Source of the DNA: JBBRMW01 sp965246845
GTDB lineage: Bacteria; Chloroflexota; Anaerolineae; Aggregatilineales; UBA2796
Direction: 5' to 3'
NCBI GenBank assembly: GCA_965246845.1
Contig: CBDFFR010000012.1
Location: forward strand, 1,550,001 to 1,614,000
Length of the DNA: 64,000 nt
Below the pieces are notes generated by a model, which had not been told where the DNA came from, searched no databases, and saw nothing but the letters and a program-made list of their open reading frames with translations. Below are positions 35,701 to 43,607 of this stretch, piece after piece (position 1 is the stretch's first letter; each line of letters opens with the position of its first letter). The translations under genes and the position numbers were made by a program.

Positions 35701-36055
35701 CGATCCCGCCGGAGAGCCAGGGTCCCGTCAGGCCGACCAGCGCAGGCTTGATAACCTGATTGTAATAAACGAAGTGATGCCCGTTCGTCTTATCAAGCGC
35801 CATTTGCACGCGCCCGCCGAGTTCGGGCAGCAGCATGATTTTAAGATAACGATTTTCCAGCCAGATCGCGGTCCATTCCTGATCCTGCTTCTCATCGGAG
35901 ACGCGCTCGATAATCGGATACGGATAGACGACGCCGCTACTCCCTTGATAAACGCGCTTTTCCAAAAACATCGGGTTTTTTTCGGGCGCCCCCACTCGGT
36001 AGGTCGGAATTGTCACCCGTTCTTCGCGCACGGTGACAGGATCGTTGGTGAACAT
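32756..36055 (-). CDS. DUF5107 domain protein with tetratricopeptide repeats
   Basis: The 1,099-residue protein has no signal peptide or membrane segment. The N-terminal ~450 residues form a carbohydrate-enzyme-like beta domain: ENRYLKIMLLPELGGRVQMALDKT, LSGGIEFNWPQHHRPTTY, WWANPAVHVNDDY, conserved His/Asp/Trp. This matches DUF5107, related in style to galactose-mutarotase folds. A short linker rich in Pro and Ala follows. The remaining ~620 residues are TPR-like helical repeats (YYEEALRRDPHDSRCNNAMGRL, FYNLGLALRMQRRYTEAFDAF). It is divergently transcribed from an AraC regulator of a sugar operon. Likely a sugar-modifying or sugar-binding protein; the exact activity is unknown to me. ATG 36,055 has AAAGGGG upstream. 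Confidence 0.85.
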   Translation of the reverse strand: MFTNDPVTVREERVTIPTYRVGAPEKNPMFLEKRVYQGSSGVVYPYPIIERVSDEKQDQEWTAIWLENRYLKIMLLPELGGRVQMALDKTNGHHFVYYNQVIKPALVGLTGPWLSGGIEFNWPQHHRPTTYAPVDFTTEANADGSKTVWFSEIERMFRTKGMAGFTLHPDRAYLEIAVQLSNRTDQPQTFLWWANPAVHVNDDYQSVFPPDVRAVMDHGKRDVSEFPIARGVYYKMDYAPGTDISRYKNIPVPTSYMAYHSDFDFLGCYDHGKQAGMMHVANHHTVPGKKQWTWGNGDFGRAWDRQLTDVDGPYIELMCGAYTDNQPDFSWLMPGEEKQFTQVFMPYKGIGAAKNASKDAVINLEIADGTAQIGVYVSSPRHVNVQLVMNGEPFFSREIDLDPTAAFLEIVALPANVAPQALTLRVREGERTLIEFTPLPDVEPTIPKPATAAKPPQEIASNEELYLNGLHLEQYRHATYSPKPYYEEALRRDPHDSRCNNAMGRLLYRSGSFMHAERHFRIAVESLTRRNPNPYDGEPFYNLGLALRMQRRYTEAFDAFYKATWNAAWQDSAYFELARLACRDARYAEALELIDRSLSRNQRHHQARHLRIALLRHLNQNVEARKELTRAVTLDRFNFGALYEQFLLDGDTTYRDRMRGAANTYIEISLDYAHAGLFREAIALLSEAPTPDPLTLYFLGWFHSQAGDEAAAKFAFEGARTLPPDYCFPNQIECVPALQYAQYATLPKPVDARASYLLGNFFYAHRRYSRAIQLWELSRECEPAYPTVHRNLGLAYMNKWDDPDGARESYETAFRLDESDARVFFELDQLRKRLNQPPPERLASLVKYAALVEQRDDLMLEWIALLNLLGRHDEALRLLLARNFHPWEGGEGKTTGQYVVSLVEVAKRCLAAGDPLAAIDQLEQARHYPSSLGEGKLPGARENHIDYYLGLAYQQLGDADQAQHHLHAASRGSLEPSSPLYYNDQPPEMLFYQGKALEALGDYAQAQSIFEKLVAYGETHLHDDVQMDYFAVSLPDFLVFDEDLNRRNRLHCEFMMALGCLGLNRTNAAREHFDAVLSTSAYHLGAVLHRAPHSATASE

Positions 36056-36156
36056 AATGCCCCTTTTCTCTGCAATCTACCGAAAATGGGCAGCATAGAG
36101 CAATGGAAAAAGTGGTGCTAGAATGGATTATATTGTGATGTTGGACGTAAAGGATC

Positions 36157-37038
36157 ATGTTCAAACGAAGAGAGGGTTTCACCGGGCAGCGGCAATATGT
36201 CATTCCGGCGGCCATTCTGGAACGACTGGCGCTGCACCCGATGCTGTATCTGCTGATTGCGACGGATATGGGCTGGTATCCCGACGCGCAGTATCACTAC
36301 CGTGAACGGGAAAGTGGGACCGCCGAACACATCCTGATTTTTTGTGTACGCGGGATGGGCTGGGTCGAGATTGGCGGAGTGCGGTACGAGGTCGGCCCAT
36401 CGGAAGCGCTACTCATCCCGCGCGGCACGCCGCACACTTACGGCGCATCGGATGCTGCGCCTTGGTCGATTCACTGGGTCCACTTTCGCGGGACAGAAGC
36501 GGATTTTTTCGCGTATCAACTGCCCGAACATGAATATCTGCTTTCGGTCGATGCGCAGACGGCAGCCGCACTTGAGGGACTTTTCACCGAATGTTACGAT
36601 TCGTTCGTCGGCGGGTTCGTGCAGCACCGCTTGATTTACTGCTCGCAGGTACTGCACCACCTGTTCGGCTGCTTATTCTTCAACAATCCGGCGTTTTCGC
36701 CCGCTTTACGCACCAGCCGCTTTCACAGCCTTGAGGCGACTTTTAGTTATTTGCAGCAGAATGTCACGAATATGCTAACGCTCGCGCAGATGGCCGACCA
36801 TGCAGGGCTTTCGACCTCGCACTTTTCGCATCTGTTCAAGCAGCAGACGGGCTATTCGCCAGTTGACTACTTTATCCATTTGAAGATGCAGATCGCGTGC
36901 AGTTTGCTCACACTCACGCCGAAGAGCGTTCAGGAAGTCGCGCTGGAAATGGGTTACGAAGACCCCTACTATTTCTCAAGATTATTCAAAAAAGTGGTCG
37001 GTGTTGCACCACGCGCTTACCGTGAACTCGCTTCCTAG
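36157..37038 (+). CDS. AraC-family transcriptional regulator
   Basis: The 293-residue regulator has an N-terminal cupin-type sugar-binding domain (HILIFCVRGMGWVEIGG..VGPSEALLIPRGTPHTYGA). The C-terminal double helix-turn-helix has LTLAQMADHAGLSTSHFSHLFKQQTG and SVQEVALEMGYEDPYYFSRLFKKVVG. The start has AAGGATC directly before ATG. It lies between the divergent DUF5107 gene and the transporter operon it most likely activates. Confidence 0.94.
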   Translation: MFKRREGFTGQRQYVIPAAILERLALHPMLYLLIATDMGWYPDAQYHYRERESGTAEHILIFCVRGMGWVEIGGVRYEVGPSEALLIPRGTPHTYGASDAAPWSIHWVHFRGTEADFFAYQLPEHEYLLSVDAQTAAALEGLFTECYDSFVGGFVQHRLIYCSQVLHHLFGCLFFNNPAFSPALRTSRFHSLEATFSYLQQNVTNMLTLAQMADHAGLSTSHFSHLFKQQTGYSPVDYFIHLKMQIACSLLTLTPKSVQEVALEMGYEDPYYFSRLFKKVVGVAPRAYRELAS

Positions 37039-37087
37039 CGGCGCACCCGACTCCACAAAATAATCCATCTCATCGCAATTTGGTTCA

Positions 37088-37116
37088 TTGACCCGATGCG
37101 CTGCCCCGCCTACACT
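37088..37116 (+). promoter_or_regulatory. Sigma-70-type promoter of the Tat-exported binding-protein operon
   Basis: TTGACC (37,088-37,093) and TACACT (37,111-37,116) are spaced by exactly 17 bases, 58 bases before the ATG at 37,174. The AraC activator gene ends 50 bases upstream, so its site, if any, must be close to or within that end. Confidence 0.65.
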
Positions 37117-37173
37117 GGCAGCTATTGGCCCAAAAGGTCTACCCGTCCAAAGTTAAACTTGAGGGACTTAGCA

Positions 37174-38487
37174 ATGAAAAACCTTTCTCGCCGCCACTTT
37201 ATTCAAATGTCCGGGGCTGCCGCTGTCGTCGCAACACAATTTGGCCGCTTCCCGGCGGTCGGGCGTGCCTCTGCCGCGACAACGCTGAACCTGTGGCATG
37301 GCTGGACGGGCGCGGATAATACCGACGCGCTCAACCAGGTGTTGACCAAATTCAATACCGAAAACAAGGACGCGACGACAATAGAAGCGACTGCGCTTGA
37401 ATGGGACTCGCTATTCAGCAAATGGGTCGTCTCCGCAGCAGCAGGCGGCGCGCCGGATGTCGTGCTGTACCATGCCTCGGAAGTGCCCGAGTTCGTCGAG
37501 CGCGGCCTGACGGTCCCGATTGGCGACCTCGTGAGCAAGGTCGGGATCGATTATAAAGGTGTCGCAGACGCGGTCCTGAAAGGGACGCAGTACAAGGGAC
37601 AGACCTACGCGGTCCCTGGCGACCTGCACCCGATGGCGATGTATTACAACATCGACATGGTACAAACTGCCGGGCTGGATGCCAGCAAGCCGCCGACCAC
37701 GCAGGCAGAATTTCTGGATTGGGCGCAGAAGCTGACGATCCGTGACAGCAGCGGCAACATCACGCAATTCGGCGTTGACATTCCGGCGACGGGCGCAATC
37801 CCACGCTGGATGTGGTTCAGCCTACTCAATCAGTTCGGTGGGCAGTTCCTTGATGCGAGCGGCAAAACCGCCGTCAACAGCGAAGCCTCGCAGCAGGCGC
37901 TGCAATTCCTCGTAGACCTGATCTACAAGTACAAGGTCGCGAGTCAGGGTGGCGGCAACCTGACGGGCAATGATGCCTTCGCCGCCAAGCAAGCCGCTAT
38001 TCGCTTCATCGGACCTTGGGAAGTGAACCTGCGCCTCTCCAGCAAGATGAACTTCGGCACGGCGGTTTGGCCTGTGATCGGCAAGAAGGCCGCAACCTGG
38101 GCGAACGCGCACGTACTCTCGATTCCCAAGCAGACCGACACCAGCAAATATGAGCTGGGCGTCCGGTTCGCGAAATGGTTCTTCGAGAACTACGCGCTGC
38201 CCGCCAAGACGGTCGGGATCATCCCGGTCTCGCCAACCGCGCAAACCAGCACCGTCTTCACGGATGATGTACGCTACAAGTATTACAAGCCGTTCATCGA
38301 TACTCTGAAGGACGCCGTGCTGGAACCCGCCGTGCCGCAGTACAGCGCGATCTTCTCCTTCTCCAAGCCGACCCCGCTTTCGACCAACCTGGAAGCCGCG
38401 CTCGCCAACGCGAAGTCGGTCAAGCAGGCGCTTGATGATATGAAGACCGGGATCGATGAAGAACTGGCGAAGCCGATCAGCTCTTAA
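37174..38487 (+). CDS. Sugar-binding protein family 1 with Tat signal
   Basis: The 437-residue binding protein has a twin-arginine signal (SRRHFIQMSGAAAVVA, residues 5-20), implying folding before export. The mature sequence opens LNLWHGWTGADNTDALNQVLTKFN and contains YAVPGDLHPMAMYYNIDM, both typical of family-1 sugar-binding proteins. ATG 37,174 follows a GAGGGA site and puts the RR motif near the N terminus. The longer frame from 37,096 would bury it and include the promoter. It is the first gene of the transporter operon. Confidence 0.93.
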   Translation: MKNLSRRHFIQMSGAAAVVATQFGRFPAVGRASAATTLNLWHGWTGADNTDALNQVLTKFNTENKDATTIEATALEWDSLFSKWVVSAAAGGAPDVVLYHASEVPEFVERGLTVPIGDLVSKVGIDYKGVADAVLKGTQYKGQTYAVPGDLHPMAMYYNIDMVQTAGLDASKPPTTQAEFLDWAQKLTIRDSSGNITQFGVDIPATGAIPRWMWFSLLNQFGGQFLDASGKTAVNSEASQQALQFLVDLIYKYKVASQGGGNLTGNDAFAAKQAAIRFIGPWEVNLRLSSKMNFGTAVWPVIGKKAATWANAHVLSIPKQTDTSKYELGVRFAKWFFENYALPAKTVGIIPVSPTAQTSTVFTDDVRYKYYKPFIDTLKDAVLEPAVPQYSAIFSFSKPTPLSTNLEAALANAKSVKQALDDMKTGIDEELAKPISS

Positions 38488-38527
38488 GTTACAAACGCCC
38501 GGATCGACCCTAGGTTTTTATAGAAGC

Positions 38528-38549
38528 GGAGCCGGATAAATCCGGCTCC
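38528..38549. repeat. Intercistronic stem-loop between binding-protein and permease genes
   Basis: Perfect inverted repeat: GGAGCCGGAT and ATCCGGCTCC with two bases between, in practice an 8-bp stem with a six-base ATAAAT loop. No T-run follows. Such hairpins after binding-protein genes stabilise the upstream mRNA or attenuate downstream expression, giving more binding protein than permease. Confidence 0.75.
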
Positions 38550-38582
38550 CAAAATAAACCGTTGAATGAGTTTTGAGGAATT

Positions 38583-39500
38583 ATGGCGAGTCTTTCAACA
38601 ACTACGGCAACCGCGAGGTTGAATAGCCGCACCTATAACTTGCGGCGGCAGCGCGACCTAAGCGCGTATATGTTCCTCGCCCCTTATCTGTTGCTGTTCA
38701 GCCTGTTTCTTTTGCTGCCCGCTGTCGTCGGCATCTTTACCAGCTTCACGGATTGGAGCATCAGCGGTACGCCACACTGGATCGGTCTGGCGAATTATCA
38801 AACAATCTTCAAAGACCCGCTATTTTTACAATCATTCACCAATACGTTCTATTTTGTGCTGCTCGCGGCGATCCCGCTGATTGTGGTTGGGCTGCTGCTC
38901 GCGCTGCTGGTCAACCAGAACCTGCGCGGGCGTACTCTCGTTCGCACGATCATCTTTTTGCCGTATGTCGTGAGCGTGTCGGTCGTCGGAATAATCTGGG
39001 TCTGGATTTTCGACCGCACATTCGGCCTGTTCAACTTCTATCTCACGCCGTTGCGTATCAACCCGCCGATTGGCTGGCTCACCGATGTCAACGCGGCAAT
39101 GCCCGCGCTGGCCGCGACAACGATCTGGTGGACCGTCAATGCGAATATGATCATTTATCTGGCGGGCTTGCAAGACATCCCCGAAGAACTGTACGAGGCG
39201 GCACGGATCGATGGCGCAACCCGCTGGCAACTCTTCCGGTTCATTACGATACCGATGCTGCTGCCGGTGAATGCGTTCGTTATCCCGACAACGGTAATCG
39301 CGTGCTGGCGCGTTTTCGGGCAGGCGTTCGTGATGACCAAAGGTGGGCCGCAGGGGCGTACCTTCGTCATTGCGCAGTATATCTACCAAACCGCCTTTCA
39401 GAACTTCCGCATGGGGCAAGCGGCAGCAGCAGCGGTGATCCTGCTGATCGTCACGCTGATCTTTACAGTCGTGCAATTGCGCGCGATGAAGGTCCTCTAA
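38583..39500 (+). CDS. CUT1 sugar ABC transporter permease, MalF type
   Basis: The 305-residue permease opens with MFLAPYLLLFSLFLLLPAVVGIFTSFTDW, the standard MalF/UgpA start. It has six membrane segments and EAA loop EELYEAARIDGATRWQLFRFITIPMLLP. The next permease gene starts one base after its stop. No ATPase gene lies in the operon, as in the operon at 21-25 kb, so a shared ATPase is likely. Confidence 0.93.
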   Translation: MASLSTTTATARLNSRTYNLRRQRDLSAYMFLAPYLLLFSLFLLLPAVVGIFTSFTDWSISGTPHWIGLANYQTIFKDPLFLQSFTNTFYFVLLAAIPLIVVGLLLALLVNQNLRGRTLVRTIIFLPYVVSVSVVGIIWVWIFDRTFGLFNFYLTPLRINPPIGWLTDVNAAMPALAATTIWWTVNANMIIYLAGLQDIPEELYEAARIDGATRWQLFRFITIPMLLPVNAFVIPTTVIACWRVFGQAFVMTKGGPQGRTFVIAQYIYQTAFQNFRMGQAAAAAVILLIVTLIFTVVQLRAMKVL

Positions 39501-39501
39501 T

Positions 39502-40377
39502 ATGGCTACTCTGACGCGCGAACTGCGCGACGAACCGCAAAAAAACATTTTGACTACGGTTCTGACAACGCGCGCGTTCCTGTATGCTCTGATGATCGTC
39601 GTCGGCGTGATGTGGGGTGCGCCGATGCTGTGGATGCTCGTCACCTCGCTCAAGCCGCCGGAGGTCATCTTCCAGTACCCCGTCAACTGGATACCGAATC
39701 CGCCGACCCTGAGCTATTACGCGGGCGTGTTCCAGCGCTTCCCGATGCTGCTCTGGTTCCGCAACAGCCTGATCGTGGCGACGATTACCACCACGCTTAC
39801 ACTAGCTGTGGATACGCTCGCGGCCTATCCGCTCTCGCGTTTGCAGTTTCGGGGGCGCAAGGTCGTCCTGCTGATCATCCTCTCGACCTTCCTTCTCCCG
39901 CGCGAGATTTTGCTTGTGCCGCTGTTCCTCGGTCTGAGCCGTCTGGGAATTTCAGACAGCTATTTCAGCTTGTCCGTTCCCGCCGCGGCCAACGCATTCG
40001 GGGTGTTCCTGCTCACGCAGTTCTTCGGCACGCTGCCCGCCGAACTGGAAGACGCGGGGACCATTGACGGCTGCACACGGCTCGGCTTCCTGTGGCGAAT
40101 CGTCGTGCCGCTCTCGCGTCCAGCGCTCGCCTCGGTCGCGATCTTTACGTTCGTCGGCAGTTGGAATGAGTTCTTCTGGCCGCTGATTGTGAGCAACAGC
40201 GACAAGACGCGCACCGTCCCGGTCGGGCTTTCCGCGCTGGTCGCGAGTGCCGGGATGTCCACCAGCTTCGGAATTACGATGGCCGCCGCCGTCGTCGCGA
40301 CCCTGCCCGCCGTGACGTTCTTTCTCGTCTTGCAACGCTACTTCGTGCGCGGCATCGCGACTACTGGCCTAAAGTGA
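39502..40377 (+). CDS. CUT1 sugar ABC transporter permease, MalG type
   Basis: The 291-residue permease has APMLWMLVTSLKPPEVIFQYP near the N terminus and the EAA loop AELEDAGTIDGCTRLGFLWRIVVPLSRPALA, with six membrane segments. It partners the MalF-type protein. The glycoside hydrolase gene begins eight bases after its stop (or overlaps it if an upstream GTG is used). Confidence 0.93.
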   Translation: MATLTRELRDEPQKNILTTVLTTRAFLYALMIVVGVMWGAPMLWMLVTSLKPPEVIFQYPVNWIPNPPTLSYYAGVFQRFPMLLWFRNSLIVATITTTLTLAVDTLAAYPLSRLQFRGRKVVLLIILSTFLLPREILLVPLFLGLSRLGISDSYFSLSVPAAANAFGVFLLTQFFGTLPAELEDAGTIDGCTRLGFLWRIVVPLSRPALASVAIFTFVGSWNEFFWPLIVSNSDKTRTVPVGLSALVASAGMSTSFGITMAAAVVATLPAVTFFLVLQRYFVRGIATTGLK

Positions 40378-40385
40378 GAGAAACC

Positions 40386-41321
40386 ATGATCAAGCAATCG
40401 CTGGATGAGCAGATCGCCTCGATTCGGGGCGCGAATTACGTCCCCTCGAACGCGGTCAACGATACACAGTTCTGGGAAGACTTCGACCTCACGACGATAG
40501 ATCGTGAGCTGGGATACGCGGAAGCCCTACGCCTGAACAGCGTGCGGGTCTTTATTCAATACCTCGTCTATGAACACGACCCGAAAGGGCTGCTTGAACG
40601 TTTCGAGGCATTCCTCGCGTGCGCGGCGAGTCACGGCCTTTCGGTGATGCCTGTCGTCTTCGATGACTGCTTCATGCCCGAACCGTCGCTTGGTCCGCAT
40701 CCTGAGCCTGCAACGGGCGTGCATAACGGGCTGTGGCACAGTTCGCCGGGTCGCTCGCGCATGACGGCGGCCTATCGCCCCAAGCTGCGGCGCTATGTGG
40801 ATGACCTGCTCACGACATTCAAACACGACGAGCGCATAATAGCGTGGGACCTCTACAATGAAGCGCAGGTACGCGCGTACAGCGTGGCGCTCGTGCGGGA
40901 TGTCTTCGAGTGGGCGCGGGCAATCAATCCTGACCAGCCGCTGACGGCGTGCTATTATGGGGCGCTGCTCTCCGACGTGACGAACATTCACCCTTACGTC
41001 AGCCCGACACGCGAGCCGGAAGAAGCAGCGCGCATCATTGAGGGGGCGCTCTCCTTCGGCAAGCCGATTGCCGCCACTGAAATTTTGGGGCGTCCCAATC
41101 ATGGTGAACTTGCGGAAATGCTGCCGCTGCTCAGGCAGCATCGCGTTGGCTGGTATTTTTGGGAACTGATGATTGGCGTCAACCAGACGCGCTACCAGTG
41201 GCAACACGCGCCAAAAGTCGAAGACGAGATTTATTTCCAGGGCGTACTGTTCCCGGATGGCACGCCGTACCGTCAGGATGAAGTCGATTTGCTGCTCGCG
41301 TTTGCGGAGCAGCCTGCGTGA
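40386..41321 (+). CDS. Glycoside hydrolase, GH5/clan A-like (beta/alpha)8 barrel
   Basis: The 311-residue enzyme, without signal peptide, looks cytoplasmic. It shows the clan A pattern: RGANYVPSNAVND at the first strand, RVFIQYLVYEHD, PVVFDDCF, and the acid/base Glu159 in WDLYNEAQ at the end of strand 4. The probable nucleophile is Glu232 in IAATEILGRPNHG at strand 7. YYGALLSDVTNIHPYVSP lies between. It presumably cleaves the oligosaccharide imported by the adjacent transporter. Family number and bond specificity cannot be set from sequence alone. ATG 40,386 is preferred; a start at 40,374 would overlap the permease gene. Confidence 0.8.
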   Translation: MIKQSLDEQIASIRGANYVPSNAVNDTQFWEDFDLTTIDRELGYAEALRLNSVRVFIQYLVYEHDPKGLLERFEAFLACAASHGLSVMPVVFDDCFMPEPSLGPHPEPATGVHNGLWHSSPGRSRMTAAYRPKLRRYVDDLLTTFKHDERIIAWDLYNEAQVRAYSVALVRDVFEWARAINPDQPLTACYYGALLSDVTNIHPYVSPTREPEEAARIIEGALSFGKPIAATEILGRPNHGELAEMLPLLRQHRVGWYFWELMIGVNQTRYQWQHAPKVEDEIYFQGVLFPDGTPYRQDEVDLLLAFAEQPA

Positions 41322-42322
41322 TGGTGTTGAATCCGGTCGCACGCATCGAGCGCATAGACTTTCATGGCTGGGCGGCATGGCGGCTCTTCAACGACCGGGT
41401 GAGTGTAGTCGCCGTGCCGGAATTAGGCGGGCGCGTGTTGTCGCTCAAGCTGGCCGACCATGAATTTTTGTTCATGAATTCAACTCTCGCCGGAAAGCGT
41501 TTCACCCCGGAAGAGCATCAGGGCGATGGCTCGCTGGTAAGTTGGAAGAACTACGGCGGGGAGAAAACATGGCCCGCACCGCAAGGCTGGGACGATCCGC
41601 ACCAATGGCCGGGACCGCCTGACCCGGTTCTCGACTCCGGCATATACAACGCGGAGCCGGGTCAAATGGGTACGAGCGTCAGCCTGAGCATGAGTAGTCC
41701 GCCCGATGCGCGTTCCGGCCTGCGTATCACACGGCGGCTGACGCTCGCGCCACAGACCGACCGCATTCAGGTCGATTTGAGTTTCGAGAATATCACGGAG
41801 CGTCCAGTTCGCTGGTCGATCTGGGATGTGATGCAAATCAACTGCGCTGCGCCGGATGGTACATTAAACGACCAGATGTGGATGTATATACCGACGCAGA
41901 ACGATCTGCCCTACCACGTCCTGTATGGCGAAGCAAACGATGCGCAATGGCAGCCCGAAATAGTGCCGGGCGTGCTGGGCGTGCATTATCTGGGACACGT
42001 CGGGAAGATCGGAATCGGGAGCAACGCCGGATGGCTGGCGGTAGTCGATCAAGCTGCCGAACGTGTACTCGCAGTCAGGTTCAACGTCGAACCGGACGCG
42101 GAATACCCCGACGGCGGGGCGTCGGTGGAGTGCTGGACAGAATCGCCCGGCGCACCTTCGCCCGTGCCAATTCAATCGCCCGGCTACCTTCTGGAAGCCG
42201 AAGTATTGGGTCCGCTGCGGGTGCTGCAACCGGGTGAGCATTCACATCTGGCGTTGGAATGGCAGTTGGTTAAAGGCGGTGGGCATGTCAAGCAGGTGAC
42301 GAACTCGGAAATCGAGTTTTAG
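41321..42322 (+). CDS. DUF4380-like, mutarotase-type beta-sandwich protein
   Basis: The 333-residue protein has the opening RVSVVAVPELGGRVLSLKLADHEFLFMN and SWKNYGGEKTWPAPQGWDDPHQWPGPPDPVLDSG, the hallmark of DUF4380. RITRRLTLAPQTDRIQVDLSFENITERPVRWSIW follows. This family resembles aldose-epimerase-like sandwiches; no activity is known to me. The start overlaps the glycoside hydrolase stop by one base, so the two are translationally coupled and probably act on the same sugar. It is the last gene of the AraC-controlled operon. Confidence 0.75.
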   Translation: MVLNPVARIERIDFHGWAAWRLFNDRVSVVAVPELGGRVLSLKLADHEFLFMNSTLAGKRFTPEEHQGDGSLVSWKNYGGEKTWPAPQGWDDPHQWPGPPDPVLDSGIYNAEPGQMGTSVSLSMSSPPDARSGLRITRRLTLAPQTDRIQVDLSFENITERPVRWSIWDVMQINCAAPDGTLNDQMWMYIPTQNDLPYHVLYGEANDAQWQPEIVPGVLGVHYLGHVGKIGIGSNAGWLAVVDQAAERVLAVRFNVEPDAEYPDGGASVECWTESPGAPSPVPIQSPGYLLEAEVLGPLRVLQPGEHSHLALEWQLVKGGGHVKQVTNSEIEF

Positions 42323-42393
42323 AACTACGATAATTTATGCCTAAGGTCCGGCTTCTCTATACCCCGGCCTGCTGTAGAAGTTGCAAGATCGTT

Positions 42394-42425
42394 GCTGACC
42401 CCACCCGGACTTGGGAAGGGTCAGC
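42394..42425. terminator. Possible bidirectional hairpin without T-run
   Basis: GCTGACCC pairs with GGGTCAGC across a 16-base loop in the 126-base gap between two convergent genes. The large loop and lack of a T-run make it a weak terminator candidate. Confidence 0.35.
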
Positions 42426-42448
42426 ATAACTGAACGGGCGTGTGTCCT

Positions 42449-43294
42449 TTAGGCTTTCAGGAACACGTCCACGTTCTCTTTGGTGATGACAAACGTACCC
42501 GTGCTGTAGTTGATTGGGATTGGCACGACGCCCGCTTTCGCGTCATCCGCCGTGAACTTGAGCGTATTGTGCACTACATCGCGTAGCGCCTTGACACCCT
42601 GATAGGTGAACAACTCGCGCTTCTGTTCGACCGATGCGCCCAGCGCGCCCTGCTTAATCAGTTTCCACGACTGCTCGCCGCCCGATACGGTCGTACCGAA
42701 AATCTGGCCGACTTTGCCCGCTTCCTTGACGGCCTGGCCGATGCCCGGTCCGCTTTCGGAGTCAAAGCCCGCGATACCTATCAAATCCGGGTGAGCCTGA
42801 ATTAGCGCCGCCGCAACCTTGGCGGCTTCGGCTTGGTTGCGCTTTTCCTGCTGCGCATCGAGGACGGTGATGCCCGCCTTTTCCATCATTTCCCGGAAGC
42901 CCGCGATGGCCTGCTGGTCAATCGATTGCTCGATCAAGCCCTGCATCCCGACTTTGCCCTTTTTACCGTCGAAGGACGCCAGCATCGCCTGCGCTTGCCG
43001 CCGTCCGATGTCGGTCCAATCCGAGCCGATGAACGCGAGGCGTTTGCTATCGGGGACATCGGCATCGACGGTAATCACCGGGATACCTGCTTCAATGGCT
43101 TTGTTGATGGCCGGGATCAATGCTGAGGGGTCCCAGCCAACGACCATCATGCCCGTTGGCTTACGCGCAGCGGTTTGCTCAACGGCAGCGACGAGGCCGG
43201 GAATATCGACGGTTTGCGGTCCGGCGATAGTTACCTTGACGCCAAGTTCCTTGCCGATTTGCTGCAAGGCCGGGTAATCGTGTCCGACGAACAA
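42449..43294 (-). pseudogene. RbsB-type sugar-binding protein, N-terminally truncated
   Basis: The family-4 periplasmic binding protein fold is clear: QTVDIPGLVAAVEQTAARKPTGMMVVG, GIPVITVDADVPDSKRLAFIGSDW, GIAGFDSESGPGIGQAV. However, the frame starts at FVGHDYPALQQIG with no signal peptide and no complete first strand. Roughly 40-60 residues are missing. Immediately upstream the sequence becomes a transposase fragment, so a deletion has removed the 5' end and promoter. No permease or ATPase of a ribose-type transporter is adjacent. Confidence 0.8.
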
Positions 43295-43302
43295 CGTTTG
43301 CT

Positions 43303-43599
43303 GGCGTAGGGTTTATCCAATGTGCTGTCATCGATGACCAGCATCCCCCGCTCCCGTGCGATGCACCCCTCCATCTCTGCCCACAACCCGTTGCTGTTCG
43401 GTGCAAGGCGTTGCAACAGTCGCCTGTAGGCGTCATGCGCTACCACGACCTCTCCCTCTGGGTGCGTCGCGGCCGCCTCAATGCTGCTAAACACGCTTTG
43501 TGCCGCCACCAGAAAATGAATGTAATCTTGCGCGTCGCATTGGCTTTGTTCATGCCCCGATTTTATCATCCAACTCAACGGCGTAACGTCTACTTGCAT
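43303..43599 (-). pseudogene. DDE transposase N-terminal fragment
   Basis: About 99 residues correspond to the start of a DDE transposase: DAYRRLLQRLAPNSNGLWAEMEG followed by GMLVIDDSTLDKPYA, which holds the first catalytic Asp. After this motif the homology stops and the frame runs into the binding-protein remnant. The other two catalytic residues are gone. It lies directly after the oppF-like gene (stop at 43,608). Confidence 0.75.
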
Positions 43600-43607
43600 A
43601 AAAATTT

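Noticed and set aside
35183..36121. 312-codon plus-strand frame
   Set aside because: Antisense to the DUF5107 domain; no recognisable motif and no ribosome site.
42394..42425. Hairpin between convergent genes as a strong terminator
   Set aside because: The 16-base loop and missing T-run make it weak; kept only as a low-confidence entry.
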